A DNA stretch of 64,000 nt, from NCBI RefSeq assembly GCF_900116665.1, contig NZ_FPBK01000001.1:1-64000 (forward strand), in the 5' to 3' direction. The stretch is from Pustulibacterium marinum. GTDB taxonomy: Bacteria; Bacteroidota; Bacteroidia; Flavobacteriales; Flavobacteriaceae. A program made the position numbers and the translations under genes. The notes below the pieces were generated by a model that was not told where the DNA came from, searched no databases, and saw only the letters and a program-made list of their open reading frames with translations. Numbering within the stretch: the stretch's first letter is position 1; every line of letters starts with the position of its first letter. This document shows positions 41,929 to 51,180 of the stretch, in pieces.

Positions 41929-44900
41929 ATGCGTTCTAAAATTTTCCTAATATTCTTAAGTTTCACTTCAATCATATTCAGTCAAACACCCCAAACACAC
42001 AATAGTCTTCTTTGGGAAATTTCAGGAAACGGACTTCAAAAACCTTCCTATTTATATGGTACTATGCACGTAAGCAACAAAATTGCATTTCGCCTAGACG
42101 ATGTTTTTTACAAAGCTCTGGACAAAGCAGATTTTGTAGCGCTAGAAAGTGATCCAAATTTATGGTTAGATTATTATATAGAAAATGAAAATACGATAGA
42201 TTTTAGCAATATATACCAAAAGGGTTTTTATAATGAAACATTTGCTATTACGCAACCCAAGCAACAAGCGGTTTACGGAATGCTGGGTTTCAACGGTCAA
42301 ATGCTGAACAATGTTCTTTACAGAACCAATGTTTTTTCACAAAACTTTCAAGAGGAAACCTATTTGGATATGTTTATTTATCAAGCAGGAAAAAAGTTTG
42401 ATAAAGGATTTGTTCCACTAGAGGATATTGATGAATCTAACTACATGGTCCAACGTTCACAAAAAGATATGATGCGCAAAGAACCCGCGAGTTGGCTAGT
42501 AAAAAAATTGGAAAACGACACGTATTATAATCTTTTGGAGAATGCATATCGTGAGCGAAACATTGCTTTTATTGACTCGCTAAACACCGGTTTTTTCTCT
42601 GAAAATCACTTGAAATATATGCTCTACGAGCGTAACAAGATCATGGCGAATGGTATTGAAGTTTCTGCAAAGAAAGGAAGTACGTTTGCAGGAATTGGAG
42701 CTGCGCATTTGGGAGGTGAACATGGCGTTTTACAACTTTTAAAAGACAAAGGGTTTACGGTAAAACCTTTAGCGTCTAACAAAACCGATGTCTCAAAAAC
42801 TATAAAACAGAAGTTTGAAGATACTTTCAATGTAAAAGATTTGGTACGTGATACTATTGGAGATGGTCTACTTTCGGTAAAACTTCCTAATAAATTGTAC
42901 CACTTTGGAACCTTCCAAGGAATGAGTTTGTACGCTTCACCCGATTTAACCAACGGTGCCTTTTTCTCCATAGCGCGCATGAGTACATTTCCATATTTAA
43001 AAGGAGGCGAAAAATTTAGTTTGGAAACGCTGGAAGATATGTTTTTTGAATCGATTCCAGGAACTATCATTTCAAAAGAAGAAATTGAAAACAATGGTTT
43101 TAAAGGAATTGACATCACCAACAAACTGAAAAACGGCGACTATCAACGCTATCATATTTATAAAACACCTTTAGAAATCATTATACTGAAATTGGGCGGA
43201 AAAAAAGATTTTACCAAACAGTATAGTGACGCTATTTTTAAGTCTATTCAGTTTAGAAATACTAAGGAAAATTGGGAAACTGTAAGCAATACCGAAAAAA
43301 GTTTTGCAGTAAAAATGCCTGCTGATTATTCCTTTTACAATCCTGAAAAATCTGGTAGAAAATTGATTCAAGGGTTTGACAACGTGACAGGCTCATTTTA
43401 TCTTTTCGAAAGAAATACACTGAATGATTTTGAATACATTGAAGAAGATAATTTTGAACTGAAACACATTCAAGATCGCTTTTATGAAAGTTTAGAAATT
43501 ACACCAACCTACGAAGATGTAGTTTCCGGGAAAGTTCCTTATTTGATTTCTTCTGCAGAAATTGATTCAACCACACATGAAAAAATATTCCTGAAAACTG
43601 CTCTCCACAAAGGAAATTACTTTTTAATGGCGGCTTTCAAAACAGATAGAGAGCAAGCTCTTACCTATTTTAATACGCTAGAAATCAATAATCCTACCTA
43701 CAAAAAACCATTTGAGCAAGTAGTAGATACATCACTTTATTTTTCTACGTTCTCCAATGTTGCTATGCCTCCTTTTAGTGGGAATTCTCAAGATCTAAGT
43801 TTGAGTTACAGTACGCCAAAAGATGATAAAAAATCATATTTACCTTTTATAAAGTCAACATCGTATACCAATGCAAATGATGAAAAAATAGCGGTAAAAC
43901 TTACCAAATTACACGATTTAACTATGTATCAAAATATTGATTCTTTGTGGAGCAACGTCTACCCAAAAAATCAATTTAAGAGTTTCATTGTTCATAAAGC
44001 AACCAAAGGAAACGATGTGTTTGGAAACCAAACCTACACCATTTCGCTGGCAGATACTTTAAGCAACCGAACTATTGATATTAAAAGTATTCTCAAAAAC
44101 GGGGCTATTTATGAACTTAGAACAATTGGTGATACGCTTTCAACCCAAACCAAGTTTGTAGCCGATTTTTATAATCACTTTCAACCAAAAGATACCGTCA
44201 TAGGTGTAGATCCGCTACAAGATAAAACAGCATTATTTTTTGAAAAACTAAGAGCAAATGACAGTATTGTAATTACAGGTTTGGATGTGATTGATTTTGC
44301 CGAAAAAGACTTTGATTCCCTTCGAAATTTTATTGATCATTTTGAATTTCCGGAGGACAAAAAATACTTCCGAAGTGCATTTATCAAAGAAGTTGCGAAA
44401 ATGAAAAACAAGCGTGTAGAACCTTATCTAAGGTATTTATACAACAATTCTTATGAAGACTCTTCTATTCAGGAGTTGTTATTGAATTCTTTGGCTACCA
44501 ATGAAAATGAAAAAGCCGTTCATGATATTATAGATTGGATGGAAAAAGATTTTCCGGTTGGTGTAAACAGTTTCAGGTTTTTCTATGCTTTTGAAGATAA
44601 ACCGAAATTAAGCAGCGCATTTTTTCCAGATTTGCTCAACTATACTTCTATTGAAGAGTATAAACATCCTATTTATAGTATGCTTGCAGAATTGGTTATC
44701 AATGATGACATAAAGCCAAAAATTTACCGCCGATACGTAAACCAATTATTGAACGAAGCAAAAATTGAACTCAAAAAACAGTTGAGTAGCGATACAAGTG
44801 CCAATTACGATGAAGAAGCACCGTATGGTCATAGAGTAAATAACAATTATTATCGTGGTTGGTTAAAAGAGTATGTGACGCTGCTTTATCCTTTCAAAAA

Positions 44901-45480
44901 TCAGAAAAAAGTAGGTGAATTTTTCAACAAACTTTCGCTGGTAAAAGATGCTACTTTCAACATCAATTACTTGGTAATTCAACAAAAATTTGGAGCACAT
45001 ATTACTTCAGAAATGTTCCTGCCGTATGCTGAAGACTTGGATAGTAGAAGTTATTTGACAACTCATTTGAAAAATAATGATGTCATCAATCTGTTGCCAG
45101 AAGACTATGCTAATTTAGATTCTATTGCAGAAGCAGAATTGTATCGTTATAGAGATTTTAAACCAGGCGTTACTGAACATGAATTGGTTAGAAAAGAAGA
45201 AGTAACCAACAAAAAAGGAACTTTTACCGTTTATATTTTCAAATTCAATAGCAAGAATTATAACAACGAAGATGACTGGGAACTTAAAGCCATTGTGGTT
45301 CCACCATTAGAATCCAAAAAAAGTGTACCACTGTATCAAAACTCTATGAACTATAACAATTTTGAATCTATGGATAAGCAAGTAAAACAGCTCCTAGAGG
45401 AAATACAGTATGAGGGCCGAGAGCGTGTGGCTATAGACCGTTCTTATTATGGTGAAATGTATGGCGAATACGGATATTAA
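41929..45480 (+). CDS. Giant TraB/GumN-type secreted protein
   Basis: A 1183-residue protein with a signal peptide (about residues 1-19). The first 280 residues are a TraB/GumN (Tiki-like) domain: YLYGTMHVSN with His47, VALESDP with Glu73, and GIGAAHLGGEHGVLQLL near 254. These are the presumed metal-protease residues of the family. Usual GumN-type proteins end there. Here about 900 residues follow: at least two similar alpha/beta modules (about 300-445 and 455-600, each closing with a hydrophobic strand and a phase such as FTKQYSDAIFKSIQF or DREQALTYFNTLEI), then a helical HEAT-like region (about 770-1000), then an unknown end. It is divergent from hemH and abuts the AraC gene. Confidence 0.85.
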   Translation: MRSKIFLIFLSFTSIIFSQTPQTHNSLLWEISGNGLQKPSYLYGTMHVSNKIAFRLDDVFYKALDKADFVALESDPNLWLDYYIENENTIDFSNIYQKGFYNETFAITQPKQQAVYGMLGFNGQMLNNVLYRTNVFSQNFQEETYLDMFIYQAGKKFDKGFVPLEDIDESNYMVQRSQKDMMRKEPASWLVKKLENDTYYNLLENAYRERNIAFIDSLNTGFFSENHLKYMLYERNKIMANGIEVSAKKGSTFAGIGAAHLGGEHGVLQLLKDKGFTVKPLASNKTDVSKTIKQKFEDTFNVKDLVRDTIGDGLLSVKLPNKLYHFGTFQGMSLYASPDLTNGAFFSIARMSTFPYLKGGEKFSLETLEDMFFESIPGTIISKEEIENNGFKGIDITNKLKNGDYQRYHIYKTPLEIIILKLGGKKDFTKQYSDAIFKSIQFRNTKENWETVSNTEKSFAVKMPADYSFYNPEKSGRKLIQGFDNVTGSFYLFERNTLNDFEYIEEDNFELKHIQDRFYESLEITPTYEDVVSGKVPYLISSAEIDSTTHEKIFLKTALHKGNYFLMAAFKTDREQALTYFNTLEINNPTYKKPFEQVVDTSLYFSTFSNVAMPPFSGNSQDLSLSYSTPKDDKKSYLPFIKSTSYTNANDEKIAVKLTKLHDLTMYQNIDSLWSNVYPKNQFKSFIVHKATKGNDVFGNQTYTISLADTLSNRTIDIKSILKNGAIYELRTIGDTLSTQTKFVADFYNHFQPKDTVIGVDPLQDKTALFFEKLRANDSIVITGLDVIDFAEKDFDSLRNFIDHFEFPEDKKYFRSAFIKEVAKMKNKRVEPYLRYLYNNSYEDSSIQELLLNSLATNENEKAVHDIIDWMEKDFPVGVNSFRFFYAFEDKPKLSSAFFPDLLNYTSIEEYKHPIYSMLAELVINDDIKPKIYRRYVNQLLNEAKIELKKQLSSDTSANYDEEAPYGHRVNNNYYRGWLKEYVTLLYPFKNQKKVGEFFNKLSLVKDATFNINYLVIQQKFGAHITSEMFLPYAEDLDSRSYLTTHLKNNDVINLLPEDYANLDSIAEAELYRYRDFKPGVTEHELVRKEEVTNKKGTFTVYIFKFNSKNYNNEDDWELKAIVVPPLESKKSVPLYQNSMNYNNFESMDKQVKQLLEEIQYEGRERVAIDRSYYGEMYGEYGY

Positions 45481-46368
45481 CTACCGTAGTGCCATTACAT
45501 ATTGTTTTGGCGTAGTTCCATATTTCTTTTTGAAAGCGGCAATAAAATGGCTCGGCGTGCTATAACCCACTCGTGTGCTTATTTCATTTACGTTGTTTTC
45601 GCCATGTTCTAGCATTTTTCTGGCAAATTCCATTTTATAATCAAACAGAAAACTAAAAACTGAATCTCCATACAATTGCTTAAAACCTACTTTGAGCTTT
45701 TTAAGATTTAGTCCAACTTCATTTGCCAAATCTTGCAGTGTAGGAGGTTCTACCATACGACTGATCACAATATCTTTGGCTCTTCTAATTTTCAAAATAT
45801 TTTCTTCATCTATCAGAAAAGGACAATGTTCCACATCGGCATCTTCTTTATTAAAATACAAACTCAGCAATTCGTACGCTTTTCCTTTTGCATATAAATG
45901 TTGAATGTATTTATTAAGATTTGTATTTAATAATTGATGTAAAACCACAGCCATAGCGGGCGTTAGTTCTGTATCGGTATAGTATTTTTTGTCTTTATTT
46001 TCATTGCTCAGAAAATCTACATAACCTGCTTCGGCCGAGAATAACGAATGGAATTTTTGAATAGATATCAAGATAGAAACTAACCATGATTTTGGTTGAA
46101 TCTCCAAGTCAATGGGTAAATCTCTTTTTGGGTTGTAGAGCAGCAACGCCTTCTCTTCTTTGACTTCCAATTGATAGCGCCCATCATTAAAATTGAAAAA
46201 CGAAGAGCCTTTTAAACTAAAATGAAATTGAATGAAAGAACTATCAATAGCCTTCTTGGCTATTACCTTTTCATCGGTTTCATTTTGGCATCGCAAAACG
46301 CTAAAACCTTTTTCTATTGTAATTTCATTGAAAGAACCTTGAGCGTTATTTTTGTCTTCTGAATTCAT
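45481..46368 (-). CDS. AraC-family regulator, PchR-like
   Basis: A 295-residue transcription factor with an N-terminal sensing part (1-180) and a C-terminal double helix-turn-helix (about 195-295): RRAKDIVISRMVEPPTLQDL, LNLKKLKVGFKQLYG, VNEISTRVGYSTPSHFIAAF. The wording GLNxKKLKxGFKxLYG and VGYSTPSHF is typical of the PchR type, which controls siderophore and iron genes in response to small iron chelates. It lies divergent to hemA, with a palindrome 21 bases before its start; control of heme synthesis by iron is a reasonable guess. Its stop codon abuts the stop of the TraB-type gene. Confidence 0.9.
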   Translation of the reverse strand: MNSEDKNNAQGSFNEITIEKGFSVLRCQNETDEKVIAKKAIDSSFIQFHFSLKGSSFFNFNDGRYQLEVKEEKALLLYNPKRDLPIDLEIQPKSWLVSILISIQKFHSLFSAEAGYVDFLSNENKDKKYYTDTELTPAMAVVLHQLLNTNLNKYIQHLYAKGKAYELLSLYFNKEDADVEHCPFLIDEENILKIRRAKDIVISRMVEPPTLQDLANEVGLNLKKLKVGFKQLYGDSVFSFLFDYKMEFARKMLEHGENNVNEISTRVGYSTPSHFIAAFKKKYGTTPKQYVMALR

Positions 46369-46388
46369 GGAATATCAATTTTCATTTA

Positions 46389-46405
46389 TTTAGAATCATT
46401 CTAAA
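46389..46405. promoter_or_regulatory. 17-base palindrome, Fur/PerR-like box, between araC-type gene and hemA
   Basis: TTTAGAATCATTCTAAA is a perfect palindrome around a central base. The inner 15 bases have the 7-1-7 layout of Fur-family boxes and match the PerR consensus TTATAATnATTATAA at all but two symmetric positions. It lies 21 bases before the AraC start and 163 before hemA, so it most directly fits control of the AraC gene. Confidence 0.55.
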
Positions 46406-46538
46406 ATAATTCGCTATAAACCGTTGCTATTACAACAAATGTAATACTTTCAGCACAGTTAACGCTGTGAATATGTCTAAATCTCTTTGAGCGATAAAAA
46501 AAGTACTCCGAGCGTTATTTTTTTCTAATTAACCAACT

Positions 46539-46546
46539 TACTTTTG
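46539..46546 (+). promoter_or_regulatory. hemA promoter -7 element
   Basis: TACTTTTG matches TAnnTTTG and lies 22 bases before the hemA ATG. No TTG is visible at the -33 position. Confidence 0.6.
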
Positions 46547-46568
46547 TTCCCGATTTCCTTTTGAGCAA

Positions 46569-47819
46569 ATGGAACGATATAATATTTCAAAGTACAAAAA
46601 TTTTTACGCTGTAGGTCTCAGTTACAAAAAAGCAGACGCAAAAACGCGCGGACTGTTTAGTTTAACTGATACCGGAAAGTCAAGCTTACTATTACAAGCC
46701 AAAAATGAAGGCTTGGATGGCTTGGTGGTTACTTCTACCTGTAACAGAACAGAGTTGTACGGTTTTGCTCAACATCCATTTCAAATTATCAAACTACTTT
46801 GTGAACACTCTCGCGGAACCGTGGAAGAGTTTGAAAAAGTTGCTTATGTATACAAAAACGACGAAGCCATAAACCACTTGTTTAAAGTAGGAACCGGTTT
46901 GGATAGTCAGATTTTGGGTGATTTTGAAATCATCAGCCAATTGAAACAGAGTTTTGTAAGCGCAAAAGACACCGGTTTGGTAAATCCGTTTTTAGAACGA
47001 TTGATCAATTCTGTAATTCAGGCAAGCAAGAAAATTAAGAATGAAACCGAAATTTCTAGCGGCGCCACTTCCGTTGCGTTTGCTTCGGTACAATATATTT
47101 TGAGTCACGTTCCCAATGTTTCCGAAAAAAATATTCTTCTTTTCGGAACCGGAAAAATTGGTAGAAATACATGTGAAAATCTAGTTAAGCATACCAAAAA
47201 CAATCAAATTACCTTAATCAACAGAACCAAAGACAAGGCAGAAAAAATTGCCGGTAAGTTTGATTTGGTAGTAAAAGAATATGCCGATTTACCTTCGGAA
47301 ATTAGGAAAGCAGATATTCTTATTGTGGCTACTGGTGCTCAAAAACCAACTGTTTCTAAAGAACTTATTTTCCCAAACAAAGAGTTGACAATTTTAGATC
47401 TTTCCATTCCTAAAAATGTAGATGACAACGTAGCAGAACTAGAAAATGTTACCGTAGTACACCTGGATTTGCTTTCTAAAATGACCGATGAAACGCTGGA
47501 AAATAGAAAACAATACATTCCGCAGGCCGAAGCCATTATCGAAGAAATTAAAAAAGATTTTTCTAGTTGGCTGGAAACCCGCAAATTTGCACCAACCATT
47601 AAAGCGCTTAATCATAAATTAAGATCGATAAAAGACGCTGAGATTGATTATCAACGTAAAAAGTTTGTTGACTTTAATGAGCAACAAGCGGAAGTATTGA
47701 GTAACAGACTTATTCAAAAAATAACTACTCATTTTGCCAATCACTTAAAAGATGGCAGTGCTTCCGACGATAGTATCGAGTTGATACAGAAAGTATTTCA
47801 GTTGGAAAAAGATTTCTAA
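46569..47819 (+). CDS. hemA: Glutamyl-tRNA reductase
   Basis: A 416-residue enzyme that reduces glutamyl-tRNA to glutamate-1-semialdehyde with NADPH, the committed step of C5-pathway heme synthesis. The catalytic Cys58 is in VTSTCNRTELYG; GLDSQILGDFEI and the NADPH loop LLFGTGKIGRNTC follow, then the C-terminal dimerisation helices. Length is typical. Its stop shares one base with the hemC start, so translation is coupled. The next enzyme, GSA aminomutase (hemL), is not in the window. Confidence 0.97.
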   Translation: MERYNISKYKNFYAVGLSYKKADAKTRGLFSLTDTGKSSLLLQAKNEGLDGLVVTSTCNRTELYGFAQHPFQIIKLLCEHSRGTVEEFEKVAYVYKNDEAINHLFKVGTGLDSQILGDFEIISQLKQSFVSAKDTGLVNPFLERLINSVIQASKKIKNETEISSGATSVAFASVQYILSHVPNVSEKNILLFGTGKIGRNTCENLVKHTKNNQITLINRTKDKAEKIAGKFDLVVKEYADLPSEIRKADILIVATGAQKPTVSKELIFPNKELTILDLSIPKNVDDNVAELENVTVVHLDLLSKMTDETLENRKQYIPQAEAIIEEIKKDFSSWLETRKFAPTIKALNHKLRSIKDAEIDYQRKKFVDFNEQQAEVLSNRLIQKITTHFANHLKDGSASDDSIELIQKVFQLEKDF

Positions 47820-48754
47820 TGAGTAAAGTAATTCGCATAGGTACCCGCGACAGTGAGTTGGCGCTGTGGCAAGCAAATACCGTAAAAGCACAAATAGAAA
47901 GTTTAGGTTACCAAACAGAACTTGTACCTGTAAAATCTACAGGAGACCTTATTCTGGATAAACCTTTATATGAACTTGGTATTACAGGAATTTTTACCAA
48001 AACCTTGGATATTGCCATGATTACCGGGCAAGTAGACATTGCTGTGCATAGTATGAAAGACGTGCCCACTCTGCTACCAAAAGGCATTGTAAAAGCTGCG
48101 GTTTTAAAAAGAGCTCCGTCTGAAGATATTCTGGTTCATAAAGGAACTACCGATTTTTATAATACTGAAGGAACTATTGCTACCGGAAGTTTACGTAGAA
48201 AAGCGCAATGGCTACACAAATATCCTACCCACAAAGTAGAAGATCTTCGCGGGAACGTGAATACAAGACTTCAAAAACTACAAGATAACAATTGGAACGG
48301 AGCTATTTTTGCCAAAGCAGGTTTAGAACGCATCAATCTTACCCCAGAAAATCACGAAGTGCTAGATTGGATGATTCCAGCACCGGCACAAGGCGCAATG
48401 CTTGTGGTTGCCATGGAAAATGATTCTGAAACTCGAGAAGTTTTGGCAAAACTAAACCATGAAGACACCGATATTTGTACACAAGTAGAGCGTGATTTTC
48501 TAAGAACACTAGAAGGTGGTTGTACCGCGCCCATAGGAGCTATTGCTACTATTAAAAACGATACTATTCACTTTACCGGAGCATTGTTCAGTTTAGATGG
48601 AAAACAAAAATTACTAGTTGAAAATTCTGTCCCTAAAGATTCCTTTAGTAACTTTGGTTATGAATGTGCTACTAATATTCTTGAAAATGAAGGAGGAGCT
48701 GCACTGATGAAAGAAATTAGAAAAGCACTGAACCCAAAAACTACTAATGAGTAA
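47819..48754 (+). CDS. hemC: Hydroxymethylbilane synthase
   Basis: A 311-residue enzyme that joins four porphobilinogen molecules into hydroxymethylbilane. The cofactor-binding cysteine is residue 235 in LEGGCTAPIGA; IRIGTRDSELALWQ at the start, VHSMKDVPT and GSLRRKAQW are the substrate-binding motifs. Length is normal. It overlaps hemA by one base and trkH by eight, which makes the potassium transporter part of the same message. Confidence 0.97.
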   Translation: MSKVIRIGTRDSELALWQANTVKAQIESLGYQTELVPVKSTGDLILDKPLYELGITGIFTKTLDIAMITGQVDIAVHSMKDVPTLLPKGIVKAAVLKRAPSEDILVHKGTTDFYNTEGTIATGSLRRKAQWLHKYPTHKVEDLRGNVNTRLQKLQDNNWNGAIFAKAGLERINLTPENHEVLDWMIPAPAQGAMLVVAMENDSETREVLAKLNHEDTDICTQVERDFLRTLEGGCTAPIGAIATIKNDTIHFTGALFSLDGKQKLLVENSVPKDSFSNFGYECATNILENEGGAALMKEIRKALNPKTTNE

Positions 48755-50483
48755 GAAGACATTACAAAATATATATAGATTCATAGATGTTTTCATCTTG
48801 TTCTTTCTCATATTCGATTTCGGATTTAACATAAACGAAGGCTATCGTCCCTATAAACTTGTAGGCTTTTTTGTTTTAAGTGGGTTGTTGCTAACTTTTA
48901 ATATTGTAAAATTCTTTCAGTATAAAGATAAAAGCTCTAGAAGATCCGTTGCTGTAAACATGATCATTGTTGCGGTTACACTACTCGCAGCATTTATCTA
49001 TGTGTTGTACAATCAGCAATTCTCCAACTTTTCGCTGACGCTTCGTACCAAAGTTATTTTTGAAGTGGGACTGTTCTTTTACCTACTCATAAGGCTATCA
49101 TTTTTAATTAAATACATCTATAAAATATATTTTAATCCGGCTATTCTCTTTGTGGGTAGTTTTGGAATTTTTTCTCTTATTGGTGCATTTTTTCTCATGT
49201 TACCAAAAGTGACAACACACGGAATCAACTTTACCGATGCTTTATTTACTTCTACCAGCGCCATTTGTGTAACCGGTTTGGCGGTGCTAGATACTGCAAA
49301 CGATTTCACACAAGTTGGGCAAACCGTTATTTTAGTACTTATTCAAATTGGTGGTTTAGGAATCTTAACTTTTACATCATTTTTTGCTTTTTTCTTTAAA
49401 GAGAGTACTTCTTTTAGAGAAGGAATGTATGTAAAGGATTTTACCGCATCTGAGAATTTACAAGACGTTTTTAAGGTAGCGATGAGCATTGTAATCTTTA
49501 CCTTATCTTTTGAACTTATAGGAGCTATTTGTATTTATTACAGTGTTTTAGATATTCCAGAGGTAGAAGATAAAGTCTTCTTCTCTGTTTTCCATGCTGT
49601 TTCAGCCTATTGTAATGCAGGGTTTTCAACCTCATCATCTAGTTTCTATGCTGAAACTTTTAGATTCAACTATCCATTACAATGGATTATCATGGCGTTG
49701 ATTGTTTTTGGAGGTTTAGGATACAATATTGTATCTAACACGTTTATTTATTTTAAAGCAGCCTTCAAAAATTATTTTATCAAGCGTACCAATTATATGC
49801 CAGTTAGGGTATTTACATTGAATTCAAAAATCATATTTGTAACTACATCGCTTCTATTGGTTGGTGGTTTTGTTTTCTTCTTTTTTGCAGAAGCAAAATA
49901 TTCTTTAGCAGAGCATACCACAGCATTTGGTAAAATTACCACTGCCATGTTCTCTTCTGTAACGCCAAGAACTGCAGGCTTCAATACCGTAGATTATACG
50001 CAAGTTGCTACACCATCACTATTATTTGTAATACTTTTAATGTGGATCGGAGCTTCACCCGCTTCTACCGGTGGAGGTATCAAAACCAGTACTTTTGCAA
50101 TTGCTACTCTTAATATTATTGCCACTGCAAAAGGAAAAAAACGAATAGAGATTAATACTCGTGAAATTTCTAGTAGCACAGTTAACAAAGCTTTTGCTAT
50201 TATTTGTATATCTTTAATAGTCATAGGAGTAGCTATTTTGCTACTATTGTTTTTTGAACCAGAAAAAGATTTATTGGCTATTGCTTTTGAATGTTTTTCG
50301 GCTTATAGTACCGTTGGGTTGAGTTTAAATGTAACATCAACATTGAGCCAGCCTAGTAAATATGTAATTATTGCTGTGATGTTTATTGGTAGAATTGGTA
50401 TGCTCAACTTATTGATTGGTATGTTGAAGCAGGTAAAACAAAAATTCTATAAATATCCGCAAGAAAATATCTTAATAAACTAA
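48747..50483 (+). CDS. trkH: TrkH/KtrB-family potassium transporter
   Basis: A 578-residue K+ uptake channel-like protein of the inner membrane. The four pore loops are recognisable: STSAICVTGLAV, AVSAYCNAGFS, VTPRTAGFNTV and CFSAYSTVGLSL, each with the selectivity glycine. An extra hydrophobic N-terminal region of about 130 residues precedes the core, as in other Bacteroidota members. It needs the cytoplasmic NAD-binding partner encoded next. The gene begins inside the last codons of hemC, an unusual place for a K+ transporter. Confidence 0.94.
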   Translation: MSKKTLQNIYRFIDVFILFFLIFDFGFNINEGYRPYKLVGFFVLSGLLLTFNIVKFFQYKDKSSRRSVAVNMIIVAVTLLAAFIYVLYNQQFSNFSLTLRTKVIFEVGLFFYLLIRLSFLIKYIYKIYFNPAILFVGSFGIFSLIGAFFLMLPKVTTHGINFTDALFTSTSAICVTGLAVLDTANDFTQVGQTVILVLIQIGGLGILTFTSFFAFFFKESTSFREGMYVKDFTASENLQDVFKVAMSIVIFTLSFELIGAICIYYSVLDIPEVEDKVFFSVFHAVSAYCNAGFSTSSSSFYAETFRFNYPLQWIIMALIVFGGLGYNIVSNTFIYFKAAFKNYFIKRTNYMPVRVFTLNSKIIFVTTSLLLVGGFVFFFFAEAKYSLAEHTTAFGKITTAMFSSVTPRTAGFNTVDYTQVATPSLLFVILLMWIGASPASTGGGIKTSTFAIATLNIIATAKGKKRIEINTREISSSTVNKAFAIICISLIVIGVAILLLLFFEPEKDLLAIAFECFSAYSTVGLSLNVTSTLSQPSKYVIIAVMFIGRIGMLNLLIGMLKQVKQKFYKYPQENILIN

Positions 50484-50490
50484 ACTCAGA

Positions 50491-51180
50491 ATGAAGATCA
50501 TCATATTTGGACTTGGAAATTTTGGAATGTCGTTGGCATTAAGTCTAACCGAAACTGGTAACGAAGTTATTGGTGTAGATAAAGACTTAACAAAGGTTGA
50601 TTTGGTAAAAGACAAAATAGCCCATTCCGTTTGTATGGATTCCACAAATGAGTTAGGATACCAGGCACTTCCTGTAAAACAGGCAGATATGATTGTGGTG
50701 GCTATTGGAGAGAATGAAGGTGCGGCAATCATCACTACAGCCATTATCAAAAAACTATCAAACGCCAAAGTTATTAGTAGGTCTTTATCGCCTATTCACG
50801 ATACGGTTTTACAAGCTATGGGAATTGTTTCCATTGTGCATCCAGAGCAGGAAGCAGCAGAAAAACTTACGAATAAGATCAATCTGAAAAATATTGTAGA
50901 TAACTTTAAGATCGATGCTAAATATTCTATTTCAGAAATTAAAACACCTCCAGCATTTGTTGGTAAATCAATCATTGATCTTGATATTCGTGCCAAGTAT
51001 AAACTAAATATCATTACAATTCTTCGCAAGAAAGAGAAAACAAATCTTATCGGGAATACAACTAGTATTATGGAAGTTATTGGGATTCCCGCTGCAGATA
51101 CGATTATTGAAAAGAACGATATTCTTGTTGTTTTTGGAACTAATGATAACATTTCAAAAATCTGTGAAAATCACGATTAA
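50491..51180 (+). CDS. trkA: TrkA/KtrA-type regulatory subunit
   Basis: A 229-residue cytoplasmic protein with one RCK unit: an N-terminal NAD-binding domain (GLGNFGMSLA at 7-16, DKDL, AIGENEGAAI) and a TrkA-C domain (about 135-222). A single unit of this size is the KtrA form, which gates the TrkH/KtrB channel in response to ATP/ADP or NAD(H). It lies seven bases after trkH, and its stop overlaps the hemD start by one base. Confidence 0.94.
   Translation: MKIIIFGLGNFGMSLALSLTETGNEVIGVDKDLTKVDLVKDKIAHSVCMDSTNELGYQALPVKQADMIVVAIGENEGAAIITTAIIKKLSNAKVISRSLSPIHDTVLQAMGIVSIVHPEQEAAEKLTNKINLKNIVDNFKIDAKYSISEIKTPPAFVGKSIIDLDIRAKYKLNIITILRKKEKTNLIGNTTSIMEVIGIPAADTIIEKNDILVVFGTNDNISKICENHD

Noticed and set aside
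46453-46470. CACAG-TTAACG-CTGTG inverted repeat in the hemA spacer
   Set aside because: Only five-base arms; too short to claim as an operator.
48747-51180. trkH-trkA as a horizontally acquired insertion in the hem operon
   Set aside because: No repeats, no integrase and no base-composition change were seen at the junctions; the reading frames overlap smoothly, so an old arrangement is more likely.
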